A stretch of DNA of 64,000 nt from Pseudomonas gozinkensis (GCF_014863585.1 NZ_CP062253.1:6004001-6068000); one strand, 5' to 3'. Positions 54,269-62,988 are shown, counted from the first letter of the stretch. Numbers and translations are program-made. Notes: generated by a model not told the origin, from the letters alone.

Positions 54269-56452
54269 ATGTCCTCGACCTCGTTTCGTCAGTCTTTGCG
54301 GCGCCTGTGGGCGCTGGATAAATTCAGCTACAGCGTGCGGGTGTTCATCGCCCTGACCGGCAGCATGGCGCTGTGCTGGTATCAGGATGAAATGGGGCTG
54401 CTGATCCCGTTGTTCCTCGGGATCATCGCCAGCGCCCTGGCCGAGACCGACGACAGTTGGCAGGGCCGCCTCAATGCACTGGCGGTGACGCTGGTGTGTT
54501 TCAGCGTCGCGGCGCTGTCGGTGGAATTGCTCTTCCCCTACCCCATCGTGTTCGTCATCGCTTTGGCACTGGCCAGTTTCGGCCTGACCATGCTCGGTGC
54601 GCTCGGCGAACGGTATGGCGCGATTGCCTCGGCGACGCTGATCCTTTCCGTCTACACCATGATCGGCGTGGATCAGCGCGGTGGCGCGGTCACGGACTTC
54701 TGGCATGAGCCGATGCTGCTGGTGGCCGGTGCCGCGTGGTACGGCCTGCTGTCGGTGCTGTGGCAGGCGATGTTTTCCAATCAGCCGGTGCAGCAGAGTC
54801 TGGCGCGGCTGTTCCGCGAACTGGGCTATTACCTGAAGCTGAAATCGTCGCTGTTCGAGCCGATCCGTCAGATGGACGTCGAAGCACGGCGACTGGAACT
54901 GGCCCAGCAGAACGGCCGGGTGGTAGCAGCCCTGAACAGCGCCAAGGAAATCATCCTGCACCGGGTCGGCAACGGTCGTCCCGGCTCGAAAGTCAGCCGT
55001 TACCTGAAGCTGTACTTCCTGGCGCAAGACATTCACGAACGCGCCAGCTCTTCGCACTATCCCTATAACGCCCTGGCCGATGCGTTTTTCCACAGCGACG
55101 TGCTGTTCCGCTGCCAGCGCCTGCTGCGCCAGCAAGGCAAGGCCTGTCGGGCGCTGGCCGAATCGATCCAGATGCGCCAGCCGTTCATCTACGACGCGAG
55201 TTTCGCCGAAGCCCTGAGCGACCTGCACGCCTCCCTCGAACACCTGCGCATCCAGAGCAACCCGGCCTGGCGCGGACTGCTCCGTTCACTGCGCGCACTG
55301 GCAGCCAACCTCGGCACCCTCGACCGTTTGCTCAGCGACGCCAGCAACCCCGACGCCCTGGCGGATGCCACCGACAGCAGTCTGCTCGACCGCTCGCCGC
55401 GCAACTTCAAGGACGTGTGGATTCGCCTGCGCACGCAGCTCACGCCGACTTCGCTGCTATTCCGTCACGCCCTGCGCTTGCCGCTGGCGTTGAGCATCGG
55501 CTACGGCATGGTGCATCTGATTCACCCGTCGCAAGGCTACTGGATCATCCTCACCACACTGTTCGTCTGCCAGCCGAACTACGGCGCGACCCGGCGCAAA
55601 CTCGGCCAGCGGATTTTCGGCACGGCAATCGGCCTGACGATTGCCTGGGCGCTGTTCGATCTGTTCCCGAATCCGCTGGTGCAGTCGTGCTTCGCCATCG
55701 CCGCCGGCGTGGTGTTCTTTACCAACCGCACCACCCGCTACACCGTGGCGACCGCCGCGATCACGATCATGGTGCTGTTCTGCTTCAACCAGGTCGGCGA
55801 TGGTTATGGTCTGTTTGTGCCGAGGTTGTTCGATACGTTGCTCGGCAGCCTCATCGCCGGGCTTGCGGTGTTCCTGTTCCTGCCGGACTGGCAGGGCCGA
55901 CGCCTGAACAAAGTGCTGGCCAACACCCTCACCTGCAACAGCATCTACCTGCGCCAGATCATGCAGCAATACGCCGCCGGCAAGAGCGACGACCTCGCCT
56001 ATCGCCTGGCCCGACGCAACGCGCACAACGCTGACGCGGCACTCTCCACAACGCTGGCGAACATGCTGATGGAGCCGGGGCATTTCCGGAAGGAAGCCGA
56101 CGTCGGTTTCCGCTTCCTGGTGCTGTCGCACACCTTGCTCAGCTATCTGTCAGGCCTCGGCGCACACCGGGAAACCCAGCTGCCGGCCGAGGTGCGCGAA
56201 CACTTGATCGACGGCGCCGGCGTGAGTCTGGCGGCGAGCATCGATGAAATTGCCCAAGGTCTGGCAAGCAAACAGCCGATTGCGATTCAGAGCGATGAGG
56301 AAGAGGCGCTGGCCAATGAGCTGGAGCAGATGCCGGACGAAATCGACGAAGGCCAGCGGCTGGTGCAGACGCAACTGGCGCTGATCTGCCGCCAGCTAGG
56401 GCCGTTGCGCACGCTGGCGGCGCATCTGATCAAGGACACAGCCGAAGACTGA
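54269..56452 (+). CDS. yccS: FUSC/YccS-family inner-membrane protein
   Basis: The 727-residue protein has two hydrophobic blocks of ~6 membrane segments (residues ~20-170 and ~400-530) separated by a large cytoplasmic helical region, the YccS/YhfK layout. The second block starts LRLPLALSIGYGMVHLIHPSQGYWIILTTLFVCQPNYGATRRKLGQRIFGT, the FUSC signature. The family is linked to aromatic acid or small-molecule export; the transported compound is unknown. No membrane-fusion partner is adjacent. Confidence 0.88.
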   Translation: MSSTSFRQSLRRLWALDKFSYSVRVFIALTGSMALCWYQDEMGLLIPLFLGIIASALAETDDSWQGRLNALAVTLVCFSVAALSVELLFPYPIVFVIALALASFGLTMLGALGERYGAIASATLILSVYTMIGVDQRGGAVTDFWHEPMLLVAGAAWYGLLSVLWQAMFSNQPVQQSLARLFRELGYYLKLKSSLFEPIRQMDVEARRLELAQQNGRVVAALNSAKEIILHRVGNGRPGSKVSRYLKLYFLAQDIHERASSSHYPYNALADAFFHSDVLFRCQRLLRQQGKACRALAESIQMRQPFIYDASFAEALSDLHASLEHLRIQSNPAWRGLLRSLRALAANLGTLDRLLSDASNPDALADATDSSLLDRSPRNFKDVWIRLRTQLTPTSLLFRHALRLPLALSIGYGMVHLIHPSQGYWIILTTLFVCQPNYGATRRKLGQRIFGTAIGLTIAWALFDLFPNPLVQSCFAIAAGVVFFTNRTTRYTVATAAITIMVLFCFNQVGDGYGLFVPRLFDTLLGSLIAGLAVFLFLPDWQGRRLNKVLANTLTCNSIYLRQIMQQYAAGKSDDLAYRLARRNAHNADAALSTTLANMLMEPGHFRKEADVGFRFLVLSHTLLSYLSGLGAHRETQLPAEVREHLIDGAGVSLAASIDEIAQGLASKQPIAIQSDEEEALANELEQMPDEIDEGQRLVQTQLALICRQLGPLRTLAAHLIKDTAED

Positions 56453-56470
56453 GTTGGCTGGACAGGCCTC

Positions 56471-56560
56471 TTCGCTGGCAAGCCAGCTCCCACAGGTACA
56501 GCGGCAGTTCACATAATTTGTGTACCACACCGACACTGTGGGAGCTGGCTTGCCAGCGAT
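56471..56560. repeat. REP inverted pair
   Basis: 56471-56494 and 56537-56560, GCTGGC subtype, between the convergent yccS-like and binding-protein genes. Confidence 0.9.
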
Positions 56561-56598
56561 GAGGCAATCAATCACACCGCAAATTCTGGATCAGCCCC

Positions 56599-57336
56599 TC
56601 ACATGCCATGCTGCCTGAGCAACTTGTCATAGCTGCCATCGGCCTTCATCGATGCAATCGCCTTGTCGAACCCCGCCACGATCTGTTCGTGCTGCGGGTT
56701 CTTCAGGCTGACCAGAATATGCAGGCTGTTCTCGCTCAACGGCTTGGGCAGAAACTCCACCGCGTTGCGCACTTTCGGTGATTCCCGGGCCAGGTAATAG
56801 CGGGCGACGTATTCGTCTTCCAGGGTCAGCTTGACCCGGTCCGCCGCGAGCATGCGCACGGCCATGGCGAAGTTATGCACAGGGACTTTCTGCAAGGCGG
56901 TATCGGCGTCGAACGGCGCCGAATAGGCGTAGCCGCGCACAACCGCAATCGGATAGGTGTGCAGTTCCTGCAGGTTGTTGTATTCGATGGGCGCGTCTTT
57001 GCGCTTGAGGAAGCGCACGCGATTGAGCAGGTACTCGGCAGAAAACTGCCCCAGCTTCGTGCGCTCGTCGTTGTACCAAGCGTTGACCAGCACGTCGTAA
57101 CGTCCTTCGCCAACCCCCATCAACGCCCGCGCCCATGGCACCTGCTCGTAACCGCTGGCATAACCGGCACGGGCCAGGGCCGTGCTGACGATGTCGGTCG
57201 CCAGCCCACCGTTGACCAGCGTGTCATCGGTAAAGGGCGGCCAGACGTCGAACACCAGACGCAATTTCTCCGCTGCAGCGCTTTGACCCAGCAACAGCAA
57301 TCCGATCAAAGCAAAGGCTCGATGCAATCGCGGCAT
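56599..57336 (-). CDS. Periplasmic solute-binding protein (family 3)
   Basis: 245 residues with a signal peptide (MPRLHRAFALIGLLLLGQSAAA). The mature part is a polar-amino-acid-type SBP_bac_3 fold: LRLVFDVWPPFTDDTLVNGGLATDIVSTALARAGY, then GRYDVLVNAWYNDERTKLGQFSAEYL, and C-terminal FDKAIASMKADGSYDKLLRQHGM. There are no ABC permease genes beside it, so it is an orphan binding protein or a sensor input; ligand unknown. Confidence 0.85.
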   Translation of the reverse strand: MPRLHRAFALIGLLLLGQSAAAEKLRLVFDVWPPFTDDTLVNGGLATDIVSTALARAGYASGYEQVPWARALMGVGEGRYDVLVNAWYNDERTKLGQFSAEYLLNRVRFLKRKDAPIEYNNLQELHTYPIAVVRGYAYSAPFDADTALQKVPVHNFAMAVRMLAADRVKLTLEDEYVARYYLARESPKVRNAVEFLPKPLSENSLHILVSLKNPQHEQIVAGFDKAIASMKADGSYDKLLRQHGM

Positions 57337-57592
57337 GCTTGAAAATCCTTAGCGGGCGGGCCGCCCGGCGTGTTTTCAGTCAAAACCCCAAGGCCCCTTA
57401 CCGGCGAATCCCAGGCCCTAACATTAGCTCATTGAAGCCATTGCACAGCGCTTCCCAGCAGATTACACAAAGTACGGCGGGCCGCGATATTGGAATGATG
57501 GCATTTTGGCCTTTGTCACAGATTTCTCAGCCATACAGACATATTTCGGCGCTGCGCTTAGTATCGGGCGACGTAGTTCAAGGAATCGGAAG

Positions 57593-58045
57593 ATGACAAT
57601 CGAGTGGGTCTGCAAACATCACAGCGATCTGGGACTGGAGCAGCTGTACGCCATTTTGAAATTGCGCTCGGAAGTATTCGTGGTCGAACAGCGCTGCGCG
57701 TACCTGGATCCGGACGGTCAGGATCTGGACGGCGACACCTGCCATTTGATGGGCTGGGACGGCGATCAGCTGGTGGCGTACCTGCGCCTGCTGGACCCGG
57801 AATCCCAGGGTGGCGACGTAGTGATCGGCCGCGTGCTGACGGCGCCGGCCGGGCGTGGCAAAGGCTTGGGGCATGAAATGATGGAGCAGGCGCTGAAGCA
57901 GGCCGAGAAGCATTGGCCTGAAGTGCCGATCTATCTGTCGGCCCAGGCGCATTTGCAGGGGTATTACGGGCGCTACGGGTTTGTCGTGGCGGGTGAGGAA
58001 TATCTTGAGGATGACATTCCGCATATTGGTATGCGGCGGTCCTGA
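57593..58045 (+). CDS. elaA: GNAT-family N-acetyltransferase (ElaA-like)
   Basis: 150 residues. ElaA-type core: LYAILKLRSEVFVVEQRCAYLDPDGQDLDGD, acetyl-CoA loop IGRVLTAPAGRGKGLGHEMM (about residues 78-97), and AQAHLQGYYGRYGFVVAGEEYLEDDIPHIGM. Substrate unknown. The ATG at 57593 has AAGGAATCGGAAG upstream. Confidence 0.88.
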   Translation: MTIEWVCKHHSDLGLEQLYAILKLRSEVFVVEQRCAYLDPDGQDLDGDTCHLMGWDGDQLVAYLRLLDPESQGGDVVIGRVLTAPAGRGKGLGHEMMEQALKQAEKHWPEVPIYLSAQAHLQGYYGRYGFVVAGEEYLEDDIPHIGMRRS

Positions 58046-58066
58046 GGGTCTCTTCGTCGGAACGCC

Positions 58067-58131
58067 TTCGCGAGCAAGCTCGCTCCCACAGGCGGAATGC
58101 ATTTCAATGTGGGAGCGAGCTTGCTCGCGAA
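58067..58131. repeat. REP inverted pair
   Basis: 58067-58090 and 58108-58131, GCGAGC subtype, 17 bp apart. Confidence 0.9.
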
Positions 58132-58156
58132 GGCGCCAGCCCTGTCAACACAGGAC

Positions 58157-58453
58157 TCAGGGATACTCGAGAACAGCCTTGATCTGCCGCAAATTGCGCT
58201 CGATCCACCCCCGATCAATCGCCCCCCACTCACGAATCCGATAGCGCCCCGCATGATTGCGCGCGCCCTCTTCCTGTTCGAACTCGCAGACGATATCCAG
58301 ATCCGCCAGCGCCGCAATCGTGTCCTGCGCCGTGCGCCGGGGCATGCCGGTGACCTCGGTCAGCGCGGGCACGCTACTCGCCAGGCCGCTGTCGATCAGG
58401 TACGCCACGTACAAGCGCCGGTAGAAACTGCTCTTGGTCTTGCTTACGTCCAT
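58157..58453 (-). CDS. Small winged-helix DNA-binding protein
   Basis: 98 residues, MDVSKTKSSFYRRLYVAYLIDSGLASSVPALTEVTGMPRRTAQDTIAALADLDIVCEFEQEEG. The recognition region VPALTEVTGMPRRTAQDTIAAL resembles FaeA/MarR-like winged helices. It ends RYRIREWGAIDRGWIERNLRQIKAVLEYP. Target genes unknown. Read in the same direction as, and 24 bp downstream of, the YgjP-like gene. Confidence 0.75.
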   Translation of the reverse strand: MDVSKTKSSFYRRLYVAYLIDSGLASSVPALTEVTGMPRRTAQDTIAALADLDIVCEFEQEEGARNHAGRYRIREWGAIDRGWIERNLRQIKAVLEYP

Positions 58454-58477
58454 GCATGCGCTCCGTTGTTTGATGTC

Positions 58478-58969
58478 TTATTGCATGTCCCGCCACGTCA
58501 GGTACACCCGCAGGTCGAACTCGACCTGGTGGTAGCCCGGCAGCATGTGCTCACATAACTTATAGAACGCCTTGTTGTGATCCGACTCCTTGAAGTGCGC
58601 CAGTTCGTGCACGACGATCATCTTCAGAAACTCCGGCGCGGCGTCCTTGAACAGCGAGGCGATGCGGATCTCTTTCTTGGCCTTGAGCTTGCCGCCCTGC
58701 ACCCGTGAGACCGTGGTGTGCAGGCCGAGGGCGCGATGAGTCAGGTCGAGGCGGTTGTCGAACAGCACCTTGTCGATGGCCGGGGCGTTGCGCAGGTATT
58801 CCTGCTTCAGATCCAGCGCATAGCCGTACAAGGCCTTGTCGCTCTGCACATCGTGGCGACCCGGATAGCGTTGGCTCAGGTAATCACCGAGGCGGTTGTC
58901 GGCGATCAATTGGCGCACCTGATCCTGCAGATTCGCGGGATAGGCCTGGAGGTATTTCAACGCAGTCAT
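58478..58969 (-). CDS. YgjP-like zinc metalloprotease-domain protein
   Basis: 163 residues. The zinc motif HELAHFKESDHNKAFY (HExxH plus a downstream His) is that of the YgjP/WLM group (DUF45). The preceding KKEIRIASLFKDAAPEFLKMIVV fits the family. Substrate unknown; the family has been described as metal-dependent hydrolases. The ATG at 58969 starts MTALKYLQAYPANLQ; longer in-frame sequence overlaps the next gene and lacks similarity. Confidence 0.85.
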   Translation of the reverse strand: MTALKYLQAYPANLQDQVRQLIADNRLGDYLSQRYPGRHDVQSDKALYGYALDLKQEYLRNAPAIDKVLFDNRLDLTHRALGLHTTVSRVQGGKLKAKKEIRIASLFKDAAPEFLKMIVVHELAHFKESDHNKAFYKLCEHMLPGYHQVEFDLRVYLTWRDMQ

Positions 58970-59010
58970 GGGGCGGCACAGGTCATGAAAAGGCCGCCAG
59001 TGTAGCGAAT

Positions 59011-61134
59011 TCAACCGGCCAACGCGCTCCAGTCGAACGGCTCGGTAAAGCGTGCGGTGTCCTCGGCGACCAACGGCCGCGCCACCAGGAAGCCTTGCAC
59101 GTACTCGCAACCATGGGCTTGCAGCCACTGGAATTGCTCGACGGTTTCCACGCCTTCGGCAATCACCAGCAAGCCGTATTCCTTGCACAGGGCGATGACA
59201 CTGCGCACCAGCGAGGCGTCCCGGGTCGAATCCGGCAATCGGGCGATCAGATGGCGATCGAGTTTAAGGGTGTCCAGTTCCAGATCGCGTAGATGCGACA
59301 GCGAGCAGGACCCGGAACCGAAATCGTCCAGCGCTACCCGCACCCCGAGATTGCGCAGCAGCTTGAGCTGTTTGCGGGTTTCATCCGGGTTGATCGTCAG
59401 CGCTTCTTCAGTGACTTCGACTTCCATCTGGTGCGGCTGCAAACCATGGCGCTCCAGCACCTGGCGCAATTCGGTGACCAGATTCGGCATACCGAACTGG
59501 GTGTTGCTCAGGCTCACACCAATCACCAGATCCCTGGAAAACTCGGATTCCCAGGCCTTACGCTGCCCGGCGCTGCGGTGATAAATCCAGCTGCCGAGCC
59601 GGCTGATCAACGTCGCCTCTTCCAGCAACGGCAGGAACAGCCCCGGCGGTACATCGCCGACGCTCGGGTGCTGCCAGCGCAACAACGCCTCGAAACCGCG
59701 AATCCTGCCGTCGCCTATCGCCACTTGCGGCTGATAGACCAGATTGAAATCGCGGTTCTCGATAGCGTTGCGCACGCTCTCTTCCAGCATCAGCCGCGAG
59801 CGCGCGCGGCCGTTCATTTCATGATCGTAGAAGCGATATTGCTGACGCCCGGCACGCTTGGCCTCGTACATCGCGATGTCCGAGGCGCGCAGCAAACCGT
59901 CGAGGTTGTTGCCGCAATCCGGGTAGGTGGCGATGCCGATACTGGCGCCGAGCGCGATATCGAGGCCTTCAATCTGCTGACAGATCGACACCCGCTCGAT
60001 GAGCTTCTCGGCAATCTTCGCCGCTTGTTCGGGGAATTCCAGATCCAGCAGCGCGGTGAATTCATCGCCGCCCATCCGCGCCAGAATGTCGAATGGCCGC
60101 AGGCAGGCTTTCAATTGTTCGGAAACCCAGCGCAACACCCGGTCCCCGGCATCATGGCCGAGGGAATCGTTGACCCTTTTGAAGCCGTCGAGATCGAGGT
60201 ACATCAGCACCCAGCTGCTGTCCGTGCGCTCGCCGCGCAGCAGCAGGTTTTCCACGGTCTGGTAAAAACCCCGGCGATTGAGCAGCCCGGTCAGCGGGTC
60301 GGTGACAGCCTGAAATTCCAGCTGCTGATGCAGATGGCGCACCACCGACATGTCCAGCACCGTCACCACCATCGCGTGCTGTTCACTTGGCAGCGGCGCA
60401 CAGGACAAAGCCACCGGCACCTGCTGCCCCGGCGCGGTACGCAGCAACGCGTCGTGTAAGCGCAACGTCTCGCCGCGTTTGTAACTGGCATAAAACTCGG
60501 AATCGGCCCACAGCGGAATGTGCGGTTTCTGCAGGAAATCGAGAAACTCCTGCCCTTCCAGCTCCTTCACCGGCGCATTGAGCAGCCGGGAAATCGCCGG
60601 ATTGGCGAAGCGAATCAAACCATCCTCAGCCAGCACCAGAATGCCTTCGGCGGCGTTATCCAGCACCGAGGCATTGAAGGCCCGCGCCGATTCCAGATCC
60701 TGACTCAAGCGCTGCAAGGCCCGGCGATTGCGCTGGTGCTCCAGCAACGCCTGGACTTTCGGCTTGAGAATCTGCGGATCGAAGGGTTTGAACAGGTAAT
60801 CCACCGCACCACTGGCGTAGCCCTTGATCACGGCGTCCTGGGACTGCTCATTGGCGGTGAGGAAAATGATCGGGGTCAGGCGCGTGCGCTGACTGCCGCG
60901 CATCAGCCGCGCGACTTCGAAGCCGTCCATGCCCGGCATCTGCACATCCAGCAGCACCAGATCGACGTCGTGTTCGAGCAGCAGGCTGAGGGCTTCGAAA
61001 CCGGAAGCCGCGGTCATCACCTGCCAGTCCTGGCGCTGCAGCAACGCGCGCATGCTGATCAGATTTTCAGGGTAATCATCAACGATCAAAAGGACTGAGC
61101 TGCCTTCACCTGGCTGGGGTTGCGCGCATTCCAT
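59011..61134 (-). CDS. Response regulator with PAS, GGDEF and EAL domains
   Basis: 707 residues: receiver domain with phospho-acceptor D63 (LVLLDVQMPGMDG) at ~12-130, PAS at ~165-280 (NAAEGILVLAEDGLIRFANPAI), GGDEF at ~300-460 with an intact MGGDEF (~353-358), and EAL at ~465-700 with EAL (~480), DDFGSG and AEGVET. The metal-binding Asn that normally stands in the V-N-L-S motif is Ser541 (VIGVSLSNTQF), so phosphodiesterase activity is doubtful while cyclase activity looks possible. A c-di-GMP signalling protein; the partner sensor kinase is not in the window. The start at 61134 gives MECAQPQPGEGSS. Confidence 0.92.
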   Translation of the reverse strand: MECAQPQPGEGSSVLLIVDDYPENLISMRALLQRQDWQVMTAASGFEALSLLLEHDVDLVLLDVQMPGMDGFEVARLMRGSQRTRLTPIIFLTANEQSQDAVIKGYASGAVDYLFKPFDPQILKPKVQALLEHQRNRRALQRLSQDLESARAFNASVLDNAAEGILVLAEDGLIRFANPAISRLLNAPVKELEGQEFLDFLQKPHIPLWADSEFYASYKRGETLRLHDALLRTAPGQQVPVALSCAPLPSEQHAMVVTVLDMSVVRHLHQQLEFQAVTDPLTGLLNRRGFYQTVENLLLRGERTDSSWVLMYLDLDGFKRVNDSLGHDAGDRVLRWVSEQLKACLRPFDILARMGGDEFTALLDLEFPEQAAKIAEKLIERVSICQQIEGLDIALGASIGIATYPDCGNNLDGLLRASDIAMYEAKRAGRQQYRFYDHEMNGRARSRLMLEESVRNAIENRDFNLVYQPQVAIGDGRIRGFEALLRWQHPSVGDVPPGLFLPLLEEATLISRLGSWIYHRSAGQRKAWESEFSRDLVIGVSLSNTQFGMPNLVTELRQVLERHGLQPHQMEVEVTEEALTINPDETRKQLKLLRNLGVRVALDDFGSGSCSLSHLRDLELDTLKLDRHLIARLPDSTRDASLVRSVIALCKEYGLLVIAEGVETVEQFQWLQAHGCEYVQGFLVARPLVAEDTARFTEPFDWSALAG

Positions 61135-61485
61135 GCTGCTTCTCTTGTCGGGACATCTCGTGTCGGGGCATCTCGGATCAGCGTTCCGGGCGGTTTCTCG
61201 TGAAAACCGTACAGTCACTGAGTCTTCACTCTAGTCCGGGATCTGTAAAAGCAGTAGCTGTCACCGCGCCATCATTTAACCAATCCGGTGAGTAGCCGAC
61301 TAACGGTCACCGCTGAAGCCCCCGAAAACCGGGAAAGATGGCATTTCGACAGGATGTTGACGCCAATCATCCGCCAGACGGCCGTTAACAAAAAATCCCT
61401 CTACGCTTATAAAGGCCGCCCCCAAGAACCGCGAGTTAGAGCTTCTGGCACGCGCGTGCAACAGCAAAAAAGTGGAAGAACCGAC

Positions 61486-62154
61486 ATGATCGACCTCGCA
61501 ACCTGGAACCTCAGCGTTCCCGTTGGCAGCCCGCCCTACACCGTCGAAACCTCCAAACTGGTGAACGGCTTCAAGGATCAGTACTTCCATTCCGACACCG
61601 GCACCCTTTTCTTCTGGTCCCCGGTGACCGGCTCGAAAACCGAAAACGCCATCTACCCCCGCACTGAACTGCGCGAGACCTACAGCAATGGAACATTGCG
61701 CAACTGGTACTACCCGGACGCCGACAACCTGTTGCGCGCAACCCTCTCGGTCAACAAAGTGCCCAGTTCCGGCAAGATCGTCATCGGCCAGATCCACGCC
61801 TATGAAAGCCAGAAGCCGATGCTCAAGCTTGAGTACCAATACAAGGACAAAACCGAGACCGGCAACCTGGTGATCAAGCTGCGCACCCATCCGGATCAGG
61901 ACGAAAGCCGCGTCATCACCCTCGCCACCGGGATCAAACTCAATCGCGAGTTCAACTACCTCATTCACCTGAGCCCCGGCGGCGCGCTGGGCGTGAGTGC
62001 GGCCGGGTATCAGTGGGATTCGCAGATCAGCGCGACGTGGCGCAACAAACCGTTGTATTTCAAGGCGGGCGTGTATGTGCAGGACAACACCGGGTACACC
62101 AGTGAGGGTGGGCAGGTGACGTTCTCAAAACTGGACATTGACCACGACAAATAA
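61486..62154 (+). CDS. Polysaccharide lyase family 7 (alginate lyase), no signal peptide
   Basis: The 222-residue PL7 beta-jelly roll has the three diagnostic strands: YPRTELRE (R-T-E-L-R), IGQIHAYE (Q-I-H) and LYFKAGVYVQDN (Y-F-K-A-G-x-Y). These carry the catalytic Arg, Gln/His and Tyr. It would cleave alginate by beta-elimination; the QIH form is usually linked to poly-guluronate or mixed preference. The protein starts MIDLATWNLSVPVGSPP with no Sec signal, so it is cytoplasmic or exported another way. GGAAG lies ~9 bp upstream. No other alginate gene is nearby. Confidence 0.9.
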   Translation: MIDLATWNLSVPVGSPPYTVETSKLVNGFKDQYFHSDTGTLFFWSPVTGSKTENAIYPRTELRETYSNGTLRNWYYPDADNLLRATLSVNKVPSSGKIVIGQIHAYESQKPMLKLEYQYKDKTETGNLVIKLRTHPDQDESRVITLATGIKLNREFNYLIHLSPGGALGVSAAGYQWDSQISATWRNKPLYFKAGVYVQDNTGYTSEGGQVTFSKLDIDHDK

Positions 62155-62156
62155 CC

Positions 62157-62195
62157 TGTGGGAACTGCGGTTCGACGATTCGACTTGCCAGCGAT
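62157..62195. repeat. Single REP with an 18-bp central insert
   Basis: TGTGGGAACT then GCGGTTCGACGATTCGAC (62167-62184) then TTGCCAGCGAT. Same type of insert as at 34981-34998. Confidence 0.85.
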
Positions 62196-62344
62196 GGCGC
62201 CTGCGGCAGCGCTGACGTTTAAACGGTCATGTTTAAAGCAGCCCGGCGCAACTTCCCGAAGCCTACATCGACTTGCGTCGCTGCCTACCGGTACGCCAGA
62301 ATCCGCCGGCTTGTGCGCCTGGAGGGCCATCGGTAACTTGATTC

Positions 62345-62570
62345 GGGTCACTGATTCGCAGTGATCGGGTTTAGTAGCCCGAGGTGTTTTCAGCTACGTG
62401 CAACGCGCTATCCATCAGACATTCCAGTCTGACCGTGATGGTGGCTGTGTGCAGGGCGCTTCGGCGCGCCGGTCAATGCTGAATACTCCCCGGTCTACTA
62501 ACCTGCGCACAGCTGCCACCCTTCTTTTAGTAGGGAAGGGCCGGCAGCTCCTTACAGGAGTTTTCAGCAT
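62345..62570 (+). promoter_or_regulatory. Structured 5' leader with Shine-Dalgarno-sequestering hairpin
   Basis: Hairpins in order: TCACTG/CAGTGA (62348-62364), TCGGG-TTTAGTAG-CCCGA (62365-62382), TCAGAC/GTCTGA (62415-62432), GCGC-TTCG-GCGC (62456-62467), and AGCTGCC/GGCAGCT enclosing CCCTTC/GAAGGG (62511-62549) whose loop again contains TTTAGTAG. CTACTAA at 62495-62501 is complementary to both loops. CTCCT (62548-62552) pairs with the AGGAG Shine-Dalgarno (62556-62560). The start codon is at 62571. Looks like a translational riboregulator or cis RNA. Confidence 0.6.
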
Positions 62571-62930
62571 ATGTTCAAAATTACGCCAAACCCGCCAGAG
62601 ACCGATCTGGCCTCCCCCTACGATTCCCTCGACCCCAAAAAACTCAACGAAGCCGCCGAACGCGCCCTCGACCACTACCTCTGCCCCGGCGCCCGCATCA
62701 TGGCCACGGTCAACGAACCCGACCGCATGTACTTCGCCAACCCCGCCTACAACACCGAATCCCTGCTGGCCAACGCCAGCGAAACCCTCGGCTCCGCCAG
62801 CGAAATGCTCAACAACTTCGCCGCCTCCCTCGCCCCCGTCGACCGTAAAACCGCGATTGGCATTGCGCAGTTGGTAATGCTGGGAGAACTGGCAGTGAAT
62901 CAGGCGCTGGATCACGTCGAGCTGAAATAA
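62571..62930 (+). CDS. DUF6124-type small Pseudomonas protein
   Basis: 119 residues beginning MFKITPNPPETDLASPYDSLDPKKLNEAAERALDHYL, which I recognise as the multicopy Pseudomonas DUF6124/DUF3077-like family. The middle has FANPAYNTESLLANASETLGSASEMLNNFA and the end IGIAQLVMLGELAVNQALDHVELK, suggesting amphipathic helices and no signal peptide. Function unknown. AGGAG is 10 bp before the ATG but is sequestered in the leader hairpin. Stands alone, followed by a GC-rich hairpin. Confidence 0.78.
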   Translation: MFKITPNPPETDLASPYDSLDPKKLNEAAERALDHYLCPGARIMATVNEPDRMYFANPAYNTESLLANASETLGSASEMLNNFAASLAPVDRKTAIGIAQLVMLGELAVNQALDHVELK

Positions 62931-62953
62931 CCTGAGCACCGCAGAAACCCACA

Positions 62954-62988
62954 AACCCGCCCTTTCACTGAGCATGACGGGGCGGGTT
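62954..62988 (+). terminator. Hairpin after the DUF6124-type gene
   Basis: AACCCGCCC / GGGCGGGTT 9-bp stem with a 17-nt loop, 24 bp after the stop codon. The U tract is weak, so terminator function is tentative. Confidence 0.5.

Noticed and set aside
1615..58131. Paired short repeats as CRISPR arrays
   Set aside because: Each locus has two inverted hairpins at most and repeats are spread through many gaps; this is REP/BIME structure, and no cas genes are present.
62398..62877. 159-codon + strand frame overlapping the structured leader and DUF6124-type gene
   Set aside because: Out of frame with the recognised small protein, ends in Ser/Pro/Thr-rich nonsense, and would disrupt the leader model.
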